The position numbers and the translations under genes were made by a program. The notes under the pieces are model-generated. The model was not told the DNA's origin, did not search any database, and worked only from the letters and a program-made list of their open reading frames with translations. From Streptomyces lavendulae subsp. lavendulae (GTDB taxonomy: Bacteria > Actinomycetota > Actinomycetes > Streptomycetales > Streptomycetaceae): a stretch of 64,000 nucleotides of DNA. The stretch spans positions 4,154,001 to 4,218,000 of the forward strand of contig NZ_CP024985.1 of NCBI RefSeq assembly GCF_002803845.1, written 5' to 3'. Shown here piece after piece: positions 54,387 to 63,318 of this stretch; positions within the stretch are counted from its first letter, which is position 1; every line of letters begins with the position of its first letter.

Positions 54387-57166
54387 GCTACGGGATCGAG
54401 ATCAACGAGCAGCGCTTCGAGGACGAGCCGCGGGCCGGCCAGTGCCTGCGCACCTACCTGCGCGAGCGCGGCTGGTTCGGCGTCAAGAAGGGCTGCGACC
54501 AGGGCGACTGCGGGGCCTGCACCGTCCACGTCGACGGCGCGCCGGTGCACAGCTGCCTCTACCCGGCCGTCCGCGCCGAGGGCCGCTCCGTCACCACCGT
54601 CGAGGGCCTGGCCAAGCCGGGCGGCGAGCTCCACCCGGCGCAGCAGCAGTTCCTCGACGCCCAGGGCTTCCAGTGCGGCTTCTGCACGGCCGGGTTCCTG
54701 ATGACCACCGCCGCCCTCCAGGCCGAGGAGGGCACGGCCCACGACGACGGCAAGCTCCGGGACCTCCCGCGCGCCTTCAAGGGCAACATCTGCCGCTGTA
54801 CGGGGTACCGCGCCATCGAGGACGCGGTGCGCGGGGTCAAGCACACCGAGAGCCCCGGGGCCGGGCAGGCCGTCGGCAAGTCCCTGGGCGCCCCCGCCGG
54901 CCCCCTCGTGGTCACCGGCACCGCCCGCTACACCTTCGACGTCGAGGTGCCGGGGCTGCTGCACATGAAGCTGCTGCGCTCCCCGCACCCGCACGCCCGG
55001 ATCGTCTCCATCGACACCCGCGACGCCCTGGAGGTCCCGGGCGTGCACGCCGTCCTCACCCACCACGACTCCCCCGACCGGCTGTACTCCTCCGCCCGCC
55101 ACGAGCACCCCACCGAGGACCCCATGGACACCCGGGTCCTGGACGACGTGGTCCGCTTCGTCGGCCAGCGGGTGGCGGCCGTCGTCGCCGACAGCGAGCA
55201 GGCGGCCGAGGAGGGCTGCCGCCGCGTGGTCGTCACGTACGAGGAACTGCCGTACGTGATCGACCCGGAGGAGGCCATGCTCCCGGGCGCGCCGGTCCTC
55301 CACCCCAAGGGTCCCGAATCGGGGATCTTCCGCGCCGGGAACAACGTGTGCGGCGAGGTCCACAACACGATCGGCGACATGGAGAAGGGGTACGCGGAGG
55401 CGGACGTCGTCCTGGAGGAGACCTTCCGGACCCAGCGCGTGCAGCACGCCAGCCTGGAGACCCACGGCAGCGTCGCGTACTTCGAGCCCAAGGAGGACGG
55501 CGACGGCGAGCGCATCACCGTCCGCTCCTCCACCCAGGCGCCGTTCCTGACCCGTCGGGCGCTGTGCGCGCTCTACGACCTGGGCGAGGACGAGGTCCGC
55601 GTCGTCGCGGGCCGCGTGGGCGGCGGGTTCGGTGGCAAGCAGGAAATGCTGACCGAGGACATCGTCGTCCTCGCCGCCCTGAAGCTGCGGCGGCCGGTGA
55701 AACTCGAATTCACCCGGGCCGAGCAGTTCTACGGTGCCACCACCCGCCACCCCTTCAAGATCACCATCAAGATCGGTGCCAAGGCCGACGGCACCCTGAC
55801 CGCGCTGCGCATCCGCGTGCTCTCCAACACCGGCGCCTACGGCAACCACGGCCCGGCCGTCATGTTCCACAGCGTCGGCGAGTCCTTCGCCGTCTACAAG
55901 GCGCCGAACAAGCAGGTGGAGGCGTACTCCGTCTACACCAACGGCGTACCGGCCGGCGCCTTCCGCGGCTACGGCCTGGGCCAGGTCCTGTTCGCCCTCG
56001 AATCGGTGATGGACGAACTCGCGCTGCGACTCGGCATGGACCCGCTCGAACTGCGCGAGAAGAACGTCATCGGCGCCGGCGACCACATGGTGACCCCGAT
56101 CGGCCACGAGCCGGACCTCTTCATCGCCTCCTACGGGATGAAGCAGTGCATGGACGTCGTCCGCAAGGCCATCGCCGAGGACCGCAGCCACGAGGACGTG
56201 CCGGAGGGCTGGCTGACCGGCACGGGCTCGGCCGTCGCGATGATCGCGACCGGTCCGCCCGGCGGGCACTTCGCCGACGCCACCCTCAGCCTGCTGCGCG
56301 ACGGCACGTACGACATCGCGGTGGGCACGGCCGAGTTCGGCAACGGCACCACCACCGTCCACAAGCAGATCACCGCCGGTGCGCTGAACACCACCGTCGA
56401 CCGGATCACGGTCCGCCAGTCGGACACGGACGTGGTCCGCCACGACACCGGCGCGTTCGGCTCGGCCGGCACGGTGGTGGCGGGCAAGGCCGTGATGCTG
56501 GCGGCCGACTCCCTCGCGGAACGCCTCAAGACCTTCGCGGCCCGCCACACGGGCGTGGCCCGGCACCTGTGCAGGCTGGGGGCCGAGGCCTTCGACTGCG
56601 CGGGCCGGACCGTCACCCTCAAGGAGCTGTACGAGGCCGCGTACGACAAGGGCAAGCTGCACGAGGTGACGGCCGAGGGCCACTGGACCGGCTCCCCCCG
56701 CTCGGTGGCCTTCAACGCCCAGTGGTTCCGCCTGGCCGTGGACCCCGACACCGGCGAGATGCGGATCCTGCGCAGCGTGCACGCGGCGGACGCGGGCCAG
56801 GTCATGAACCCGATGCAGTGCCGCGGCCAGGTCGAGGGGGGCGTGGCCCAGGCCCTGGGCGCCACCCTCTTCGAGACGGTACGGGTGGACGAGCGCGGGG
56901 AGGTCACCACGGCCGCCTTCCGCCGCTACCGCCTCCCGCAGTACGCGGACGTCCCGCGCACGGAGGTCCACTTCATGCAGACCTCGGACTCGATCGGGCC
57001 GCTCGGCGCCAAGTCCATGTCCGAGAGCCCCTTCAACCCGGTCGCCCCGGCCTTCACGAACGCCCTGCGGGACGCGACGGGCGTGCGCTTCACCGAGCTG
57101 CCGGTGACGCGCGACGTCGTCTGGCGCGGGATCGCCCGGAAGGTGCAAGGTGAATCCCACAAATGA
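54383..57166 (+). CDS. Fused 2Fe-2S and molybdopterin subunit of a xanthine-dehydrogenase-family enzyme
   Basis: A 927-residue protein. Residues 1-155 carry both 2Fe-2S clusters: Cys38, 43, 46, 58 (plant-ferredoxin type) and Cys98, 101, 137, 139. The rest is the Moco subunit with VGGGFGGKQE, AFRGYG and the C-terminal GAKSMSESPF with likely catalytic Glu881. This one-chain order resembles Desulfovibrio aldehyde oxidoreductase, but here a separate FAD gene precedes it. It oxidises a purine or aldehyde by hydroxylation. GGAGGAGG upstream. No XdhC sulfuration factor is seen in the window. Confidence 0.95.
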   Translation: MSYGIEINEQRFEDEPRAGQCLRTYLRERGWFGVKKGCDQGDCGACTVHVDGAPVHSCLYPAVRAEGRSVTTVEGLAKPGGELHPAQQQFLDAQGFQCGFCTAGFLMTTAALQAEEGTAHDDGKLRDLPRAFKGNICRCTGYRAIEDAVRGVKHTESPGAGQAVGKSLGAPAGPLVVTGTARYTFDVEVPGLLHMKLLRSPHPHARIVSIDTRDALEVPGVHAVLTHHDSPDRLYSSARHEHPTEDPMDTRVLDDVVRFVGQRVAAVVADSEQAAEEGCRRVVVTYEELPYVIDPEEAMLPGAPVLHPKGPESGIFRAGNNVCGEVHNTIGDMEKGYAEADVVLEETFRTQRVQHASLETHGSVAYFEPKEDGDGERITVRSSTQAPFLTRRALCALYDLGEDEVRVVAGRVGGGFGGKQEMLTEDIVVLAALKLRRPVKLEFTRAEQFYGATTRHPFKITIKIGAKADGTLTALRIRVLSNTGAYGNHGPAVMFHSVGESFAVYKAPNKQVEAYSVYTNGVPAGAFRGYGLGQVLFALESVMDELALRLGMDPLELREKNVIGAGDHMVTPIGHEPDLFIASYGMKQCMDVVRKAIAEDRSHEDVPEGWLTGTGSAVAMIATGPPGGHFADATLSLLRDGTYDIAVGTAEFGNGTTTVHKQITAGALNTTVDRITVRQSDTDVVRHDTGAFGSAGTVVAGKAVMLAADSLAERLKTFAARHTGVARHLCRLGAEAFDCAGRTVTLKELYEAAYDKGKLHEVTAEGHWTGSPRSVAFNAQWFRLAVDPDTGEMRILRSVHAADAGQVMNPMQCRGQVEGGVAQALGATLFETVRVDERGEVTTAAFRRYRLPQYADVPRTEVHFMQTSDSIGPLGAKSMSESPFNPVAPAFTNALRDATGVRFTELPVTRDVVWRGIARKVQGESHK

Positions 57167-57245
57167 CGCCCAACTGCGGCTCATAGGTACCCCTGAACCT
57201 CGCAGATGAGGTTCCAGGGGGACGCGAGTCGGGCATGTCCTACCC

Positions 57246-57695
57246 ATGGCCACACTCCTGCTGCACGGCGAGCTCGACCATCCGGCGACCCTGAGCGTCC
57301 GCGACCTGCGGGCCTGGCCGCAGCACCGGGCCGAGGTCACCTTCGACTGCGCGACCAACGGCCCGCAGCACCGCGTCTTCGAGGGCGCGCTGCTGCGGGA
57401 CGTGATCGCGGGCGCGGGCCCGGTCTTCGACGCCCGCCGCCGCAAGGACCGCAGCCGCTACCTCCTCGCCGTCAGCGGCGACGACGGCCACCACACCGTC
57501 CTGTCCTGGGCGGAGCTGGACGACGACTTCTGCGGCAGCCCGGTCCTGCTGGCCACCCGCCTCGACGGGGCGTACCTCGACGGGCCGGGCAGCCAGCTGG
57601 TGGTCCCCTCCGACCGCTGCGGCGCCCGCTACGTCAGCGCCGTCACCCACGTCTGGTTCGGCACCCTGACCGTCCCGGCGCTCGTCGGGGTGTAG
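57246..57695 (+). CDS. Small sulfite-oxidase-fold (Oxidored_molyb) protein
   Basis: A 149-residue protein. HPATLSVRDLRAWPQHRAEVTFDCATNGPQHRVFEGALLRDVI matches the start of the sulfite oxidase Moco domain, where a Cys (here in FDCATNG) ligates molybdenum. YLLAVSGDDGHHTVLSWAELDDDF and VVPSDRCGARYVSAVTHVWFG match its end. At 149 residues it lacks most of the usual 250-residue domain. ATG at 57246 without a strong ribosome site. It lies 79 bases downstream of the xdh subunit. Confidence 0.82.
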   Translation: MATLLLHGELDHPATLSVRDLRAWPQHRAEVTFDCATNGPQHRVFEGALLRDVIAGAGPVFDARRRKDRSRYLLAVSGDDGHHTVLSWAELDDDFCGSPVLLATRLDGAYLDGPGSQLVVPSDRCGARYVSAVTHVWFGTLTVPALVGV

Positions 57696-57959
57696 GCGGC
57701 CCTGAGGCCGGGGCGGAGACCCGTGGACACGCGGGACTGGTCGTGATGGTGGCGGGCCAGTTCTCGGGTCGGCTCCGGCAGCCCGGCGGCGCGGCCCGCT
57801 AGACGCGCCGGCGGCCGGCGCCGGTCGCGACGAGCCGGTCGAGCGTTGCCTGAAGATCCACGCGCCCCTCCTTCACCCCCGCACGCCGTATCACACACCG
57901 TTACCCTACCCATACCTTCGGTGACGGAATGGATCGCTCCCGAAGGAAGAGGCGAACAC

Positions 57960-58253
57960 ATGATGCGAGGCACGGCGAAGGTCCTCGGGGCCTGCGCGGC
58001 GGCGGCGATGCTGGCGCTCACCACCCCGGGCACGGCGCAGGCGGCCCAGGGGGTCCTGTTCATCGACCGCGCACCCCACCAGGACCCCTCGGGCTGCTAC
58101 CCGCTGGGCGACTTCGCCCCGTCGGAGGTCGCGAACTTCACCGACGAGGTCGCCTTCGTCTGGTCGGGCCCCTCCTGCGACGGACGCGTGACCCACCCGG
58201 TCCTCCCGGGCCAGGTCACCGTCGCCCACGGCCGGAGCATCTTCATCCAATGA
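57960..58253 (+). CDS. Small secreted protein of unknown function
   Basis: A 97-residue protein with a signal peptide (KVLGACAAAAMLALTTPGTAQA) and a mature part of about 70 residues with two cysteines (DPSGCYPLG and GPSCDGRVTHPVLPGQ), likely one disulfide. Similar to small Streptomyces secreted proteins with a PxGCY motif. AGAGG lies seven bases before the ATG. Its stop abuts the stop of the convergent molbindin gene. Confidence 0.8.
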   Translation: MMRGTAKVLGACAAAAMLALTTPGTAQAAQGVLFIDRAPHQDPSGCYPLGDFAPSEVANFTDEVAFVWSGPSCDGRVTHPVLPGQVTVAHGRSIFIQ

Positions 58254-58673
58254 TCAGGCGGCCTGGAGGGACACCTCGGTCGACTTGATCAGCGCGACGA
58301 CGGAGGAACCGGCGGCCAGGCCCAGGGCCTCGACGGCGTCGGCGGTGATCGCGGCGGTCAGCCCGCCGCCGTTCACGTCGACCTTGACGGAGGCCATGGC
58401 CGGCCCGGCGGCGATGTCGACGACGGTCCCGGCGATCTGGTTCCGGATGGACAGCCCCTCGACGGGCCCGGTCGCCAGGGCCACCTCGGTGGCCTTGACC
58501 AGCGCCTTGACGGAGGACCCGGCGGCGAGGCCGAGGTCCTTGACGGCGTCGAGGGTGATGGCGGCGGTGATGTCCTGACCACCCTCCAGGCGGACCTTGA
58601 CCGTCGCCATCGCCTCACCGGTGGTGACGGCGGTGACGGTTCCGGCGATCTGGTTGCGGATGCTCAGGCTCAT
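58254..58673 (-). CDS. Molbindin, two-domain TOBE/Mop molybdate-binding protein
   Basis: A 139-residue protein made of two copies of the Mop fold. LSIRNQIAGTV opens each (residues 3-13 and 74-84) and LGLAAGSSV ends each. Molbindins of this form assemble into trimers that store molybdate or tungstate in the cytoplasm. ATG at 58673. It closes the molybdenum-related block that starts at 51453. Confidence 0.95.
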   Translation of the reverse strand: MSLSIRNQIAGTVTAVTTGEAMATVKVRLEGGQDITAAITLDAVKDLGLAAGSSVKALVKATEVALATGPVEGLSIRNQIAGTVVDIAAGPAMASVKVDVNGGGLTAAITADAVEALGLAAGSSVVALIKSTEVSLQAA

Positions 58674-59022
58674 GGGCGGTTCGACCCCTTACGTAGACAC
58701 CTCGCGCGGCCCGGGACGAACCGCACGGAATCGACGCTATGTGCCCTTGTGTTGACTTTCGTTCAGCCCCTCGCATCCGCGAACCAGAACCACCCACACG
58801 GCTGGTTCCTGCGGTTATCCCAGGTCAGAGGCTCGGAAAACGAAGCCGACGCTCCCGCGGGCCGGCCCCGCGCACATCCGTGCGGGCCGAACCGGGGTAG
58901 ATCCATTATCGGGGCCCGCGGCGGGCCTTGTCACCGTTCTCCAGAATGATCTTTACGCCCGAAATGCACTCCTAGGCTTGCGGCAACGAACACAACGGAT
59001 CGACCCACAGCAGGAGTTGAGA
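58674..59022. other. Intergenic region upstream of the molbindin gene
   Basis: 349 bases with no gene. It contains a short G/C hairpin (CGCAC ATCC GTGCG at 58871-58884) and AT-rich stretches around 58740-58760 and 58940-58970 that probably carry divergent promoters. I cannot make a Moco riboswitch of it. Confidence 0.45.
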
Positions 59023-59529
59023 GTGGCGCACGACATCGCCGCACTGGCGGCGGAACTCACGGCCATGGCCAGAGCCGATCACCGTTCCGCCGTCCACGCG
59101 AACAGCGAGGACCCCGCCGAGCAGCTGGCCTGGCGTCGGCTGACCGCGCGGCACGGCGATCGGCTCGGCGAGATCATGAACGAGCACGGCTGGCCGACCG
59201 CGGAGCTCTTCGGCGAGGAGGCCGCACGTGCGGCCTGGCTGATCGCCCAGCACGCCGACCGGCAGCTCGACGTACAGCGGCGCGCCCTCCGGCTGATGGA
59301 GCAGGCGGTGTCGGAAGGCGCCGCCGGTCCGCGCGAGCTGGCCTTCCTCAGCGACCGCACGCTGGTCAACGAAGGCCGTCGCCAGATCTACGGCACTCAG
59401 ATCGCCGGGGTGAAGGACGGAGCACCGGTGCCGTGGCCCTGCGAGGAGCCCGAGCGTATGGACGCACTGCGCGCGGAAGTCGGCATCGAACCCTTCGACA
59501 CGTACGTGGCCAGGTTCTCAACGGCCTGA
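59023..59529 (+). CDS. DUF6624-type protein
   Basis: A 168-residue protein, mainly helical: LAAELTAMARADHRSAVHA, RHGDRLGEIMNEHGWPTAELFGEEAARAAWLIAQHAD, QRRALRLMEQAVSEG, LAFLSDRTLVNEGRRQIYGTQ, PVPWPCEEPERMDALRAEVGIEPF. The GWP...GxxAxxAAWLIxQHAD pattern and QxYGTQ are typical of the family recently named DUF6624; its function is unknown. AGGAG lies six bases before the GTG. Confidence 0.82.
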   Translation: MAHDIAALAAELTAMARADHRSAVHANSEDPAEQLAWRRLTARHGDRLGEIMNEHGWPTAELFGEEAARAAWLIAQHADRQLDVQRRALRLMEQAVSEGAAGPRELAFLSDRTLVNEGRRQIYGTQIAGVKDGAPVPWPCEEPERMDALRAEVGIEPFDTYVARFSTA

Positions 59530-59633
59530 CGGCCCGCGTTCGTTGGCCCTGACACCGCCTCGGGGCGGCCTCAGGGTCGGGCGGGGGATGCCCCCGGTGC
59601 CGCCGGGCAGCGCACGGCGGCACCGTAGGGGCC

Positions 59634-60341
59634 ATGCAGACGACCACGCTCCGCCGCGCAGCCGCCTCCCTCGGCCTCGCCGCCGCCCTCGCCGGCCTGG
59701 CGGTCGCCCCCGCCCTCGCCGCCGAGGCGCCCTCGTACGACTTCACCGACTGCCCGGCCATCCCCGCCGGGGTCGACGCCACGCGGTGGAAGTGCGAGGT
59801 GCTCACCGCCACCGGATCGCTGCGCCTGGGCAGCCGGGACGTTCCCGAGCTGGCCCCGATGACCATCACCCACGCCGAGGGCCCGCTGCCCGACGGCACG
59901 AACGGCCAGGTCTGGGGCGCCCTGCGCGGCGGCCCGACCACCGTCCCCGGTGGCTTGGTCGGCAGGATCCCGCTCTCCCTCCAGCCCGAGTACGGCGGCC
60001 GGTCCGACTTCTACTCGGTCGGCGACAGCATGGGCCTGTTCTCCCTGCGCTACCGCGCCGTGAGCCCCCTGCTGCCCCCGGGCTGCGTCATCGGCGGCGA
60101 CGGGGCGCCGATCGAGATCCGCCTCAAGCGGGTGGGCAAGTCCGAGTGGATCTCCAAGAACCCGCCGGTCATCAAGTTCGCCGCGACCGACACCGCCTTC
60201 ACCGCCCCGGCCTCCACCGGCTGCGGACCGCTGACCCGCCTCGTGAACGACCGCCTCGGCCTCCCGGCCGACACCGGCAACACGATCACCCTGTCCGCCC
60301 TGTACACCTTCAAGACGTACGACCAACTGCCCCCGCGTTGA
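59634..60341 (+). CDS. Secreted protein of unknown function
   Basis: A 235-residue protein with signal peptide (AAASLGLAAALAGLAVAPALAA) and a mature beta-rich domain with four cysteines (FTDCPAIPAG, RWKCEVL, PPGCVIGG, STGCGPLTR), likely two disulfides. No catalytic motif is seen. ATG at 59634 follows AGGGG. Typical of Streptomyces exported proteins of unknown role. Confidence 0.85.
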   Translation: MQTTTLRRAAASLGLAAALAGLAVAPALAAEAPSYDFTDCPAIPAGVDATRWKCEVLTATGSLRLGSRDVPELAPMTITHAEGPLPDGTNGQVWGALRGGPTTVPGGLVGRIPLSLQPEYGGRSDFYSVGDSMGLFSLRYRAVSPLLPPGCVIGGDGAPIEIRLKRVGKSEWISKNPPVIKFAATDTAFTAPASTGCGPLTRLVNDRLGLPADTGNTITLSALYTFKTYDQLPPR

Positions 60342-60620
60342 CGGCTCTCGGCCCCGTCCGCCGAATTCCGTTCCCCCACGACCCGGTCCACCCGTACGTT
60401 TCTTTTGCTTCGCAGTACCGGGGAAAGAACCGCGCCCAACCCCACCAGCCTCCCCGTGGAGGCGCCCTCACTCACACGGGTGAACAAGTCCAACTCAGCT
60501 GGATTTGGGAGCGGTTGCGGGGCATATGCTCGCCCCGACAACCCCCAAAAATGAGACGGCCCCCGTCGGGACGGCAATCCCGGGCGAGGGCCTGACCAAC
60601 AAGGAAGTCGCCACTTCCCC

Positions 60621-61562
60621 ATGGCTCTTAGGCACCTTAGCGCGCCCCCTCGCCCGCCGTACGGCGTTCATCACTCGAACGTCCGGCACACGACCCGGTA
60701 CACCGTCGTCGGCAACCACCTGATCCAGAATCCGAAGATCAGCCTCACCGCCAGGGGCCTGGGCGCGTACATCCAGTCGCTGCCGCCCGGAACGCCCATC
60801 GGCATCAAGGAACTGGCCAGGCGGGTCCCCGAGGGGGAGATCCGGATCGCCTCCGCGCTCCGCGAGCTGGAGGCCCACGGCTACCTGAAGCGGGTCCGCG
60901 AGCAGCTCCCCGACGGCCGCTTCGTCACCCGAACGATTTCCTACAACCACCCGAAGGCGTCCCTCACCGCCCCGCCTCCGCCTCCGCCGCCCCCGCCCCC
61001 GGAACCGGAACCGGAGCCCGCCCCGATGCCCGAGGCCGAGCCCGCGCCCGAACCGGAACCCGAGCCGGAACCGGAGCCCCAGGGGGCCGAACCGGCGCCC
61101 GCACCCGCCCCGGAGCCCGAGCCGGAACCGGAGCCTCCCTCGCCCCGGCGTCAGGCGGCCATGACCCTGCTCGCGCGGCTGCGCCGCATCGACCACCGCC
61201 TGCTCCTCGGGCAGCGGGACATCGAGCGCCTCGCGGGCGACGTCGAGGTCTGGCTGGAGCGCGGCGCGAGCATGGACGCGATCACCACCGCGCTGACGGC
61301 CCGGATCCCCCACCCGCTCACCAACCCGGCCGGACTGATCGCCCACCGCCTCAAGGCGCAGCTCCCCCCGATCCTGGAACCGGAGTCCAGACGGGCCGCC
61401 CCCGTACGCCCCCACCCCATGCAGAACTGCACGCGCTGCGACCGCGGCTTCCGCGGCCCGGCCCCCGGCACCTGCGGGGGCTGCTCCGAGGATCCACCGC
61501 CACCCGGGGGAGGGAACTTCGCGATATCGGCCGTGTGGGAGGGTGAGCCACCACACATCTGA
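60621..61562 (+). CDS. HTH protein with Glu-Pro linker and Cys4 C-terminal motif
   Basis: A 313-residue protein. Residues 20-110 form a winged helix (NHLIQNPKISLTARGLGAYI, GIKELARRVPEGEIRIASALRELEAHGYLKRV), resembling helix-turn-helix domains of Streptomyces plasmid- or phage-derived regulators. Residues 117-174 are almost only Pro and Glu (with Ala) in EP repeats. A helical domain follows, ending in a possible zinc ribbon with Cys270, Cys273, Cys285, Cys288. ATG at 60621 lacks a ribosome site; the true start may be further upstream or leaderless. Confidence 0.8.
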   Translation: MALRHLSAPPRPPYGVHHSNVRHTTRYTVVGNHLIQNPKISLTARGLGAYIQSLPPGTPIGIKELARRVPEGEIRIASALRELEAHGYLKRVREQLPDGRFVTRTISYNHPKASLTAPPPPPPPPPPEPEPEPAPMPEAEPAPEPEPEPEPEPQGAEPAPAPAPEPEPEPEPPSPRRQAAMTLLARLRRIDHRLLLGQRDIERLAGDVEVWLERGASMDAITTALTARIPHPLTNPAGLIAHRLKAQLPPILEPESRRAAPVRPHPMQNCTRCDRGFRGPAPGTCGGCSEDPPPPGGGNFAISAVWEGEPPHI

Positions 61563-61576
61563 GGGGGGACGGGATC

Positions 61577-62332
61577 GTGCGCGCACGTCATGTCGCGGGG
61601 GCGGTGACGGTGGCCGCCATGACGGTACTCGGCACCTCAGCCTGCTCCGCCGGCCCGCAGGCCGGCCCGCCGTCGTCCGCACCGCCGTCGGCAGGACAGT
61701 CGGCCTCCGCGTCCGCGCGGGACCGGCTGCGCGACGGGCTGCTGACCCAGGCCCAACTGCCGCGGGGCTTCCACCTGCTGACGGCAGAGATCAACTCGAC
61801 GACGACCGCCGCACCCCACGGCCCCGCCTCCACCGTTCCGATCGCGTCGATGCCGTGTTCCGAACTCGGCGTCCAGTCCTTCATGACGCAGCACGCCCCG
61901 CCCCTGGAGGACGTGGCGGTCGGAATGGAACAGGTACCGGAACAGATATCGGAACAGGTACCCGACGACGCCTGGTTCGGGCAGGAGGCGCTCGACCGGT
62001 ACGCACCCGGCCGGGCGGCCGAGGTCATGGCCGCCATACGCGCCGCCGCCCAGCGCTGCCCCTCCTACGCCAACGCCCTCGACAGCGGTACCACCACGCA
62101 GGAGACCGTGTCGGTGACGGCGGCGGGCGTCCCGGCGGACGACAGCCTGGTGCTCCGGATCGCGTCCGCCCTGCCCGACGATCCCGAACCGTACGTCAGC
62201 GAGCAGGCGTTCGTCCGCGAGGGGGACGTGATCCTCATGGTGCAGAAGCTGGTCGCGAAGAAGCCGCGGGCAGGTGTGGAGGCCGTCCTCCCGGCCGCCG
62301 TGGCCGCCTACCGCGCGGCCACGGCGCACTGA
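61577..62332 (+). CDS. Lipoprotein of unknown function
   Basis: A 251-residue protein with a lipoprotein-like signal ending GTSAC (Cys23) and a Ser/Pro/Ala linker. The globular part resembles sensor or PknH-like extracellular domains: RDGLLTQAQLPRGFHLL, IASMPCSELGVQSFM, AAQRCPSYA, EGDVILMVQKLV. Two further cysteines could pair. GTG start 14 bases after the HTH gene stop, so the pair may form an operon. Confidence 0.83.
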   Translation: MRARHVAGAVTVAAMTVLGTSACSAGPQAGPPSSAPPSAGQSASASARDRLRDGLLTQAQLPRGFHLLTAEINSTTTAAPHGPASTVPIASMPCSELGVQSFMTQHAPPLEDVAVGMEQVPEQISEQVPDDAWFGQEALDRYAPGRAAEVMAAIRAAAQRCPSYANALDSGTTTQETVSVTAAGVPADDSLVLRIASALPDDPEPYVSEQAFVREGDVILMVQKLVAKKPRAGVEAVLPAAVAAYRAATAH

Positions 62333-62363
62333 CCGGACCCGGTCGGACCCGGTCGGACCGGGG

Positions 62364-63188
62364 TCAGCCGAACTTCGGCATCTCCCCGGCCGTCGTCGAC
62401 ATGTCGATCACCGCGAACGCCGCGCCCTGCGGGTCCGTGACCGCCGCGAAGCGGCCGAAAGGGCTGTCCATCGGCCCGAAGTGGAGTCTTCCGCCCCGCG
62501 CCTGGGTCTTCGCGACGGCCTCGTCGCAGTCCGGGACGCCGAAGTAGACCTGGATGTAGGACGGGATCTCCGGCGGGAAATCGTCGCCCATCTTCATCCG
62601 GCCCAGCACCGGGTTCTCCTTGCCGCCCAGGCTGAAGATCTTGAAGTCCATCCCGGCCGCGTCCGGATCGTCGCAGTCCGCACTGCCCGACTCCATCTGC
62701 TGGGACTCGTACGGGAAGACCTTCTCCAGGAACCCGTCCGCCTTGCCCGGCTCCCGGCTGAAGACCTCCGCCCAGGCGTACGCACCGGCCTCTCCGAGCT
62801 TCTCGAAGCCCTTGTGCTCGCCCGGCTGCCAGACGCCGAAGACCGCGCCGCTCGGCTCCTTGGCGATCGCCATCGTGCCGAAGGTGCCGACCTGCATCGG
62901 CTCCATCACCAGCTCGCCGCCCGCGGACTTGATCTTCTCGGCCGTGGCGGCCGCGTCCGGCGAGGCGAAGTACAGACACCACTGCGAGGCGGCCTCACCC
63001 CCCGGCATCGGCGGTACGACGGCCGCGACCGCCTTCCCGCCCGAATAGGCCTGCGTGTAGTTGCCGTACTCGCTGCTGGCATCGCCGAAGGTCCAGCCCA
63101 GCACGTCGGCGTAGAACTCCTTCGCACCCTCCACGTCGGTGAACATCGCGTCCACCCAGCACGGGGCGCCCTCAGGGAAATCGGACAT
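62364..63188 (-). CDS. Two-domain glyoxalase/VOC-family protein
   Basis: A 274-residue protein made of two VOC modules: APCWVDAMFTDVEGAKEFYADVLGWTFG and AYAWAEVFSREPGKADGFLEKVFPYE start each; FGPMDSPFGRFAAVTDPQGAAFAVI ends the second. Such proteins bind metal for glyoxalase or dioxygenase chemistry, or sequester small antibiotics. ATG at 63188 with AGGAG about ten bases upstream. Confidence 0.92.
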   Translation of the reverse strand: MSDFPEGAPCWVDAMFTDVEGAKEFYADVLGWTFGDASSEYGNYTQAYSGGKAVAAVVPPMPGGEAASQWCLYFASPDAAATAEKIKSAGGELVMEPMQVGTFGTMAIAKEPSGAVFGVWQPGEHKGFEKLGEAGAYAWAEVFSREPGKADGFLEKVFPYESQQMESGSADCDDPDAAGMDFKIFSLGGKENPVLGRMKMGDDFPPEIPSYIQVYFGVPDCDEAVAKTQARGGRLHFGPMDSPFGRFAAVTDPQGAAFAVIDMSTTAGEMPKFG

Positions 63189-63318
63189 GGTCGATCGACT
63201 CCTGTGTCGTACTTCGTCCACTACGCATCCACTGCCTGTCGGATTCCACGCTAGGCGGGGGGTCTGACAACCGCGCGCCGACCGCGCGCGGGGGCCCGGG
63301 GCGGGGGAGGCTGGAGCC

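Noticed and set aside
58674..59022. Moco or tungsten riboswitch before molbindin
   Set aside because: No extended set of helices could be made; only short isolated hairpins.
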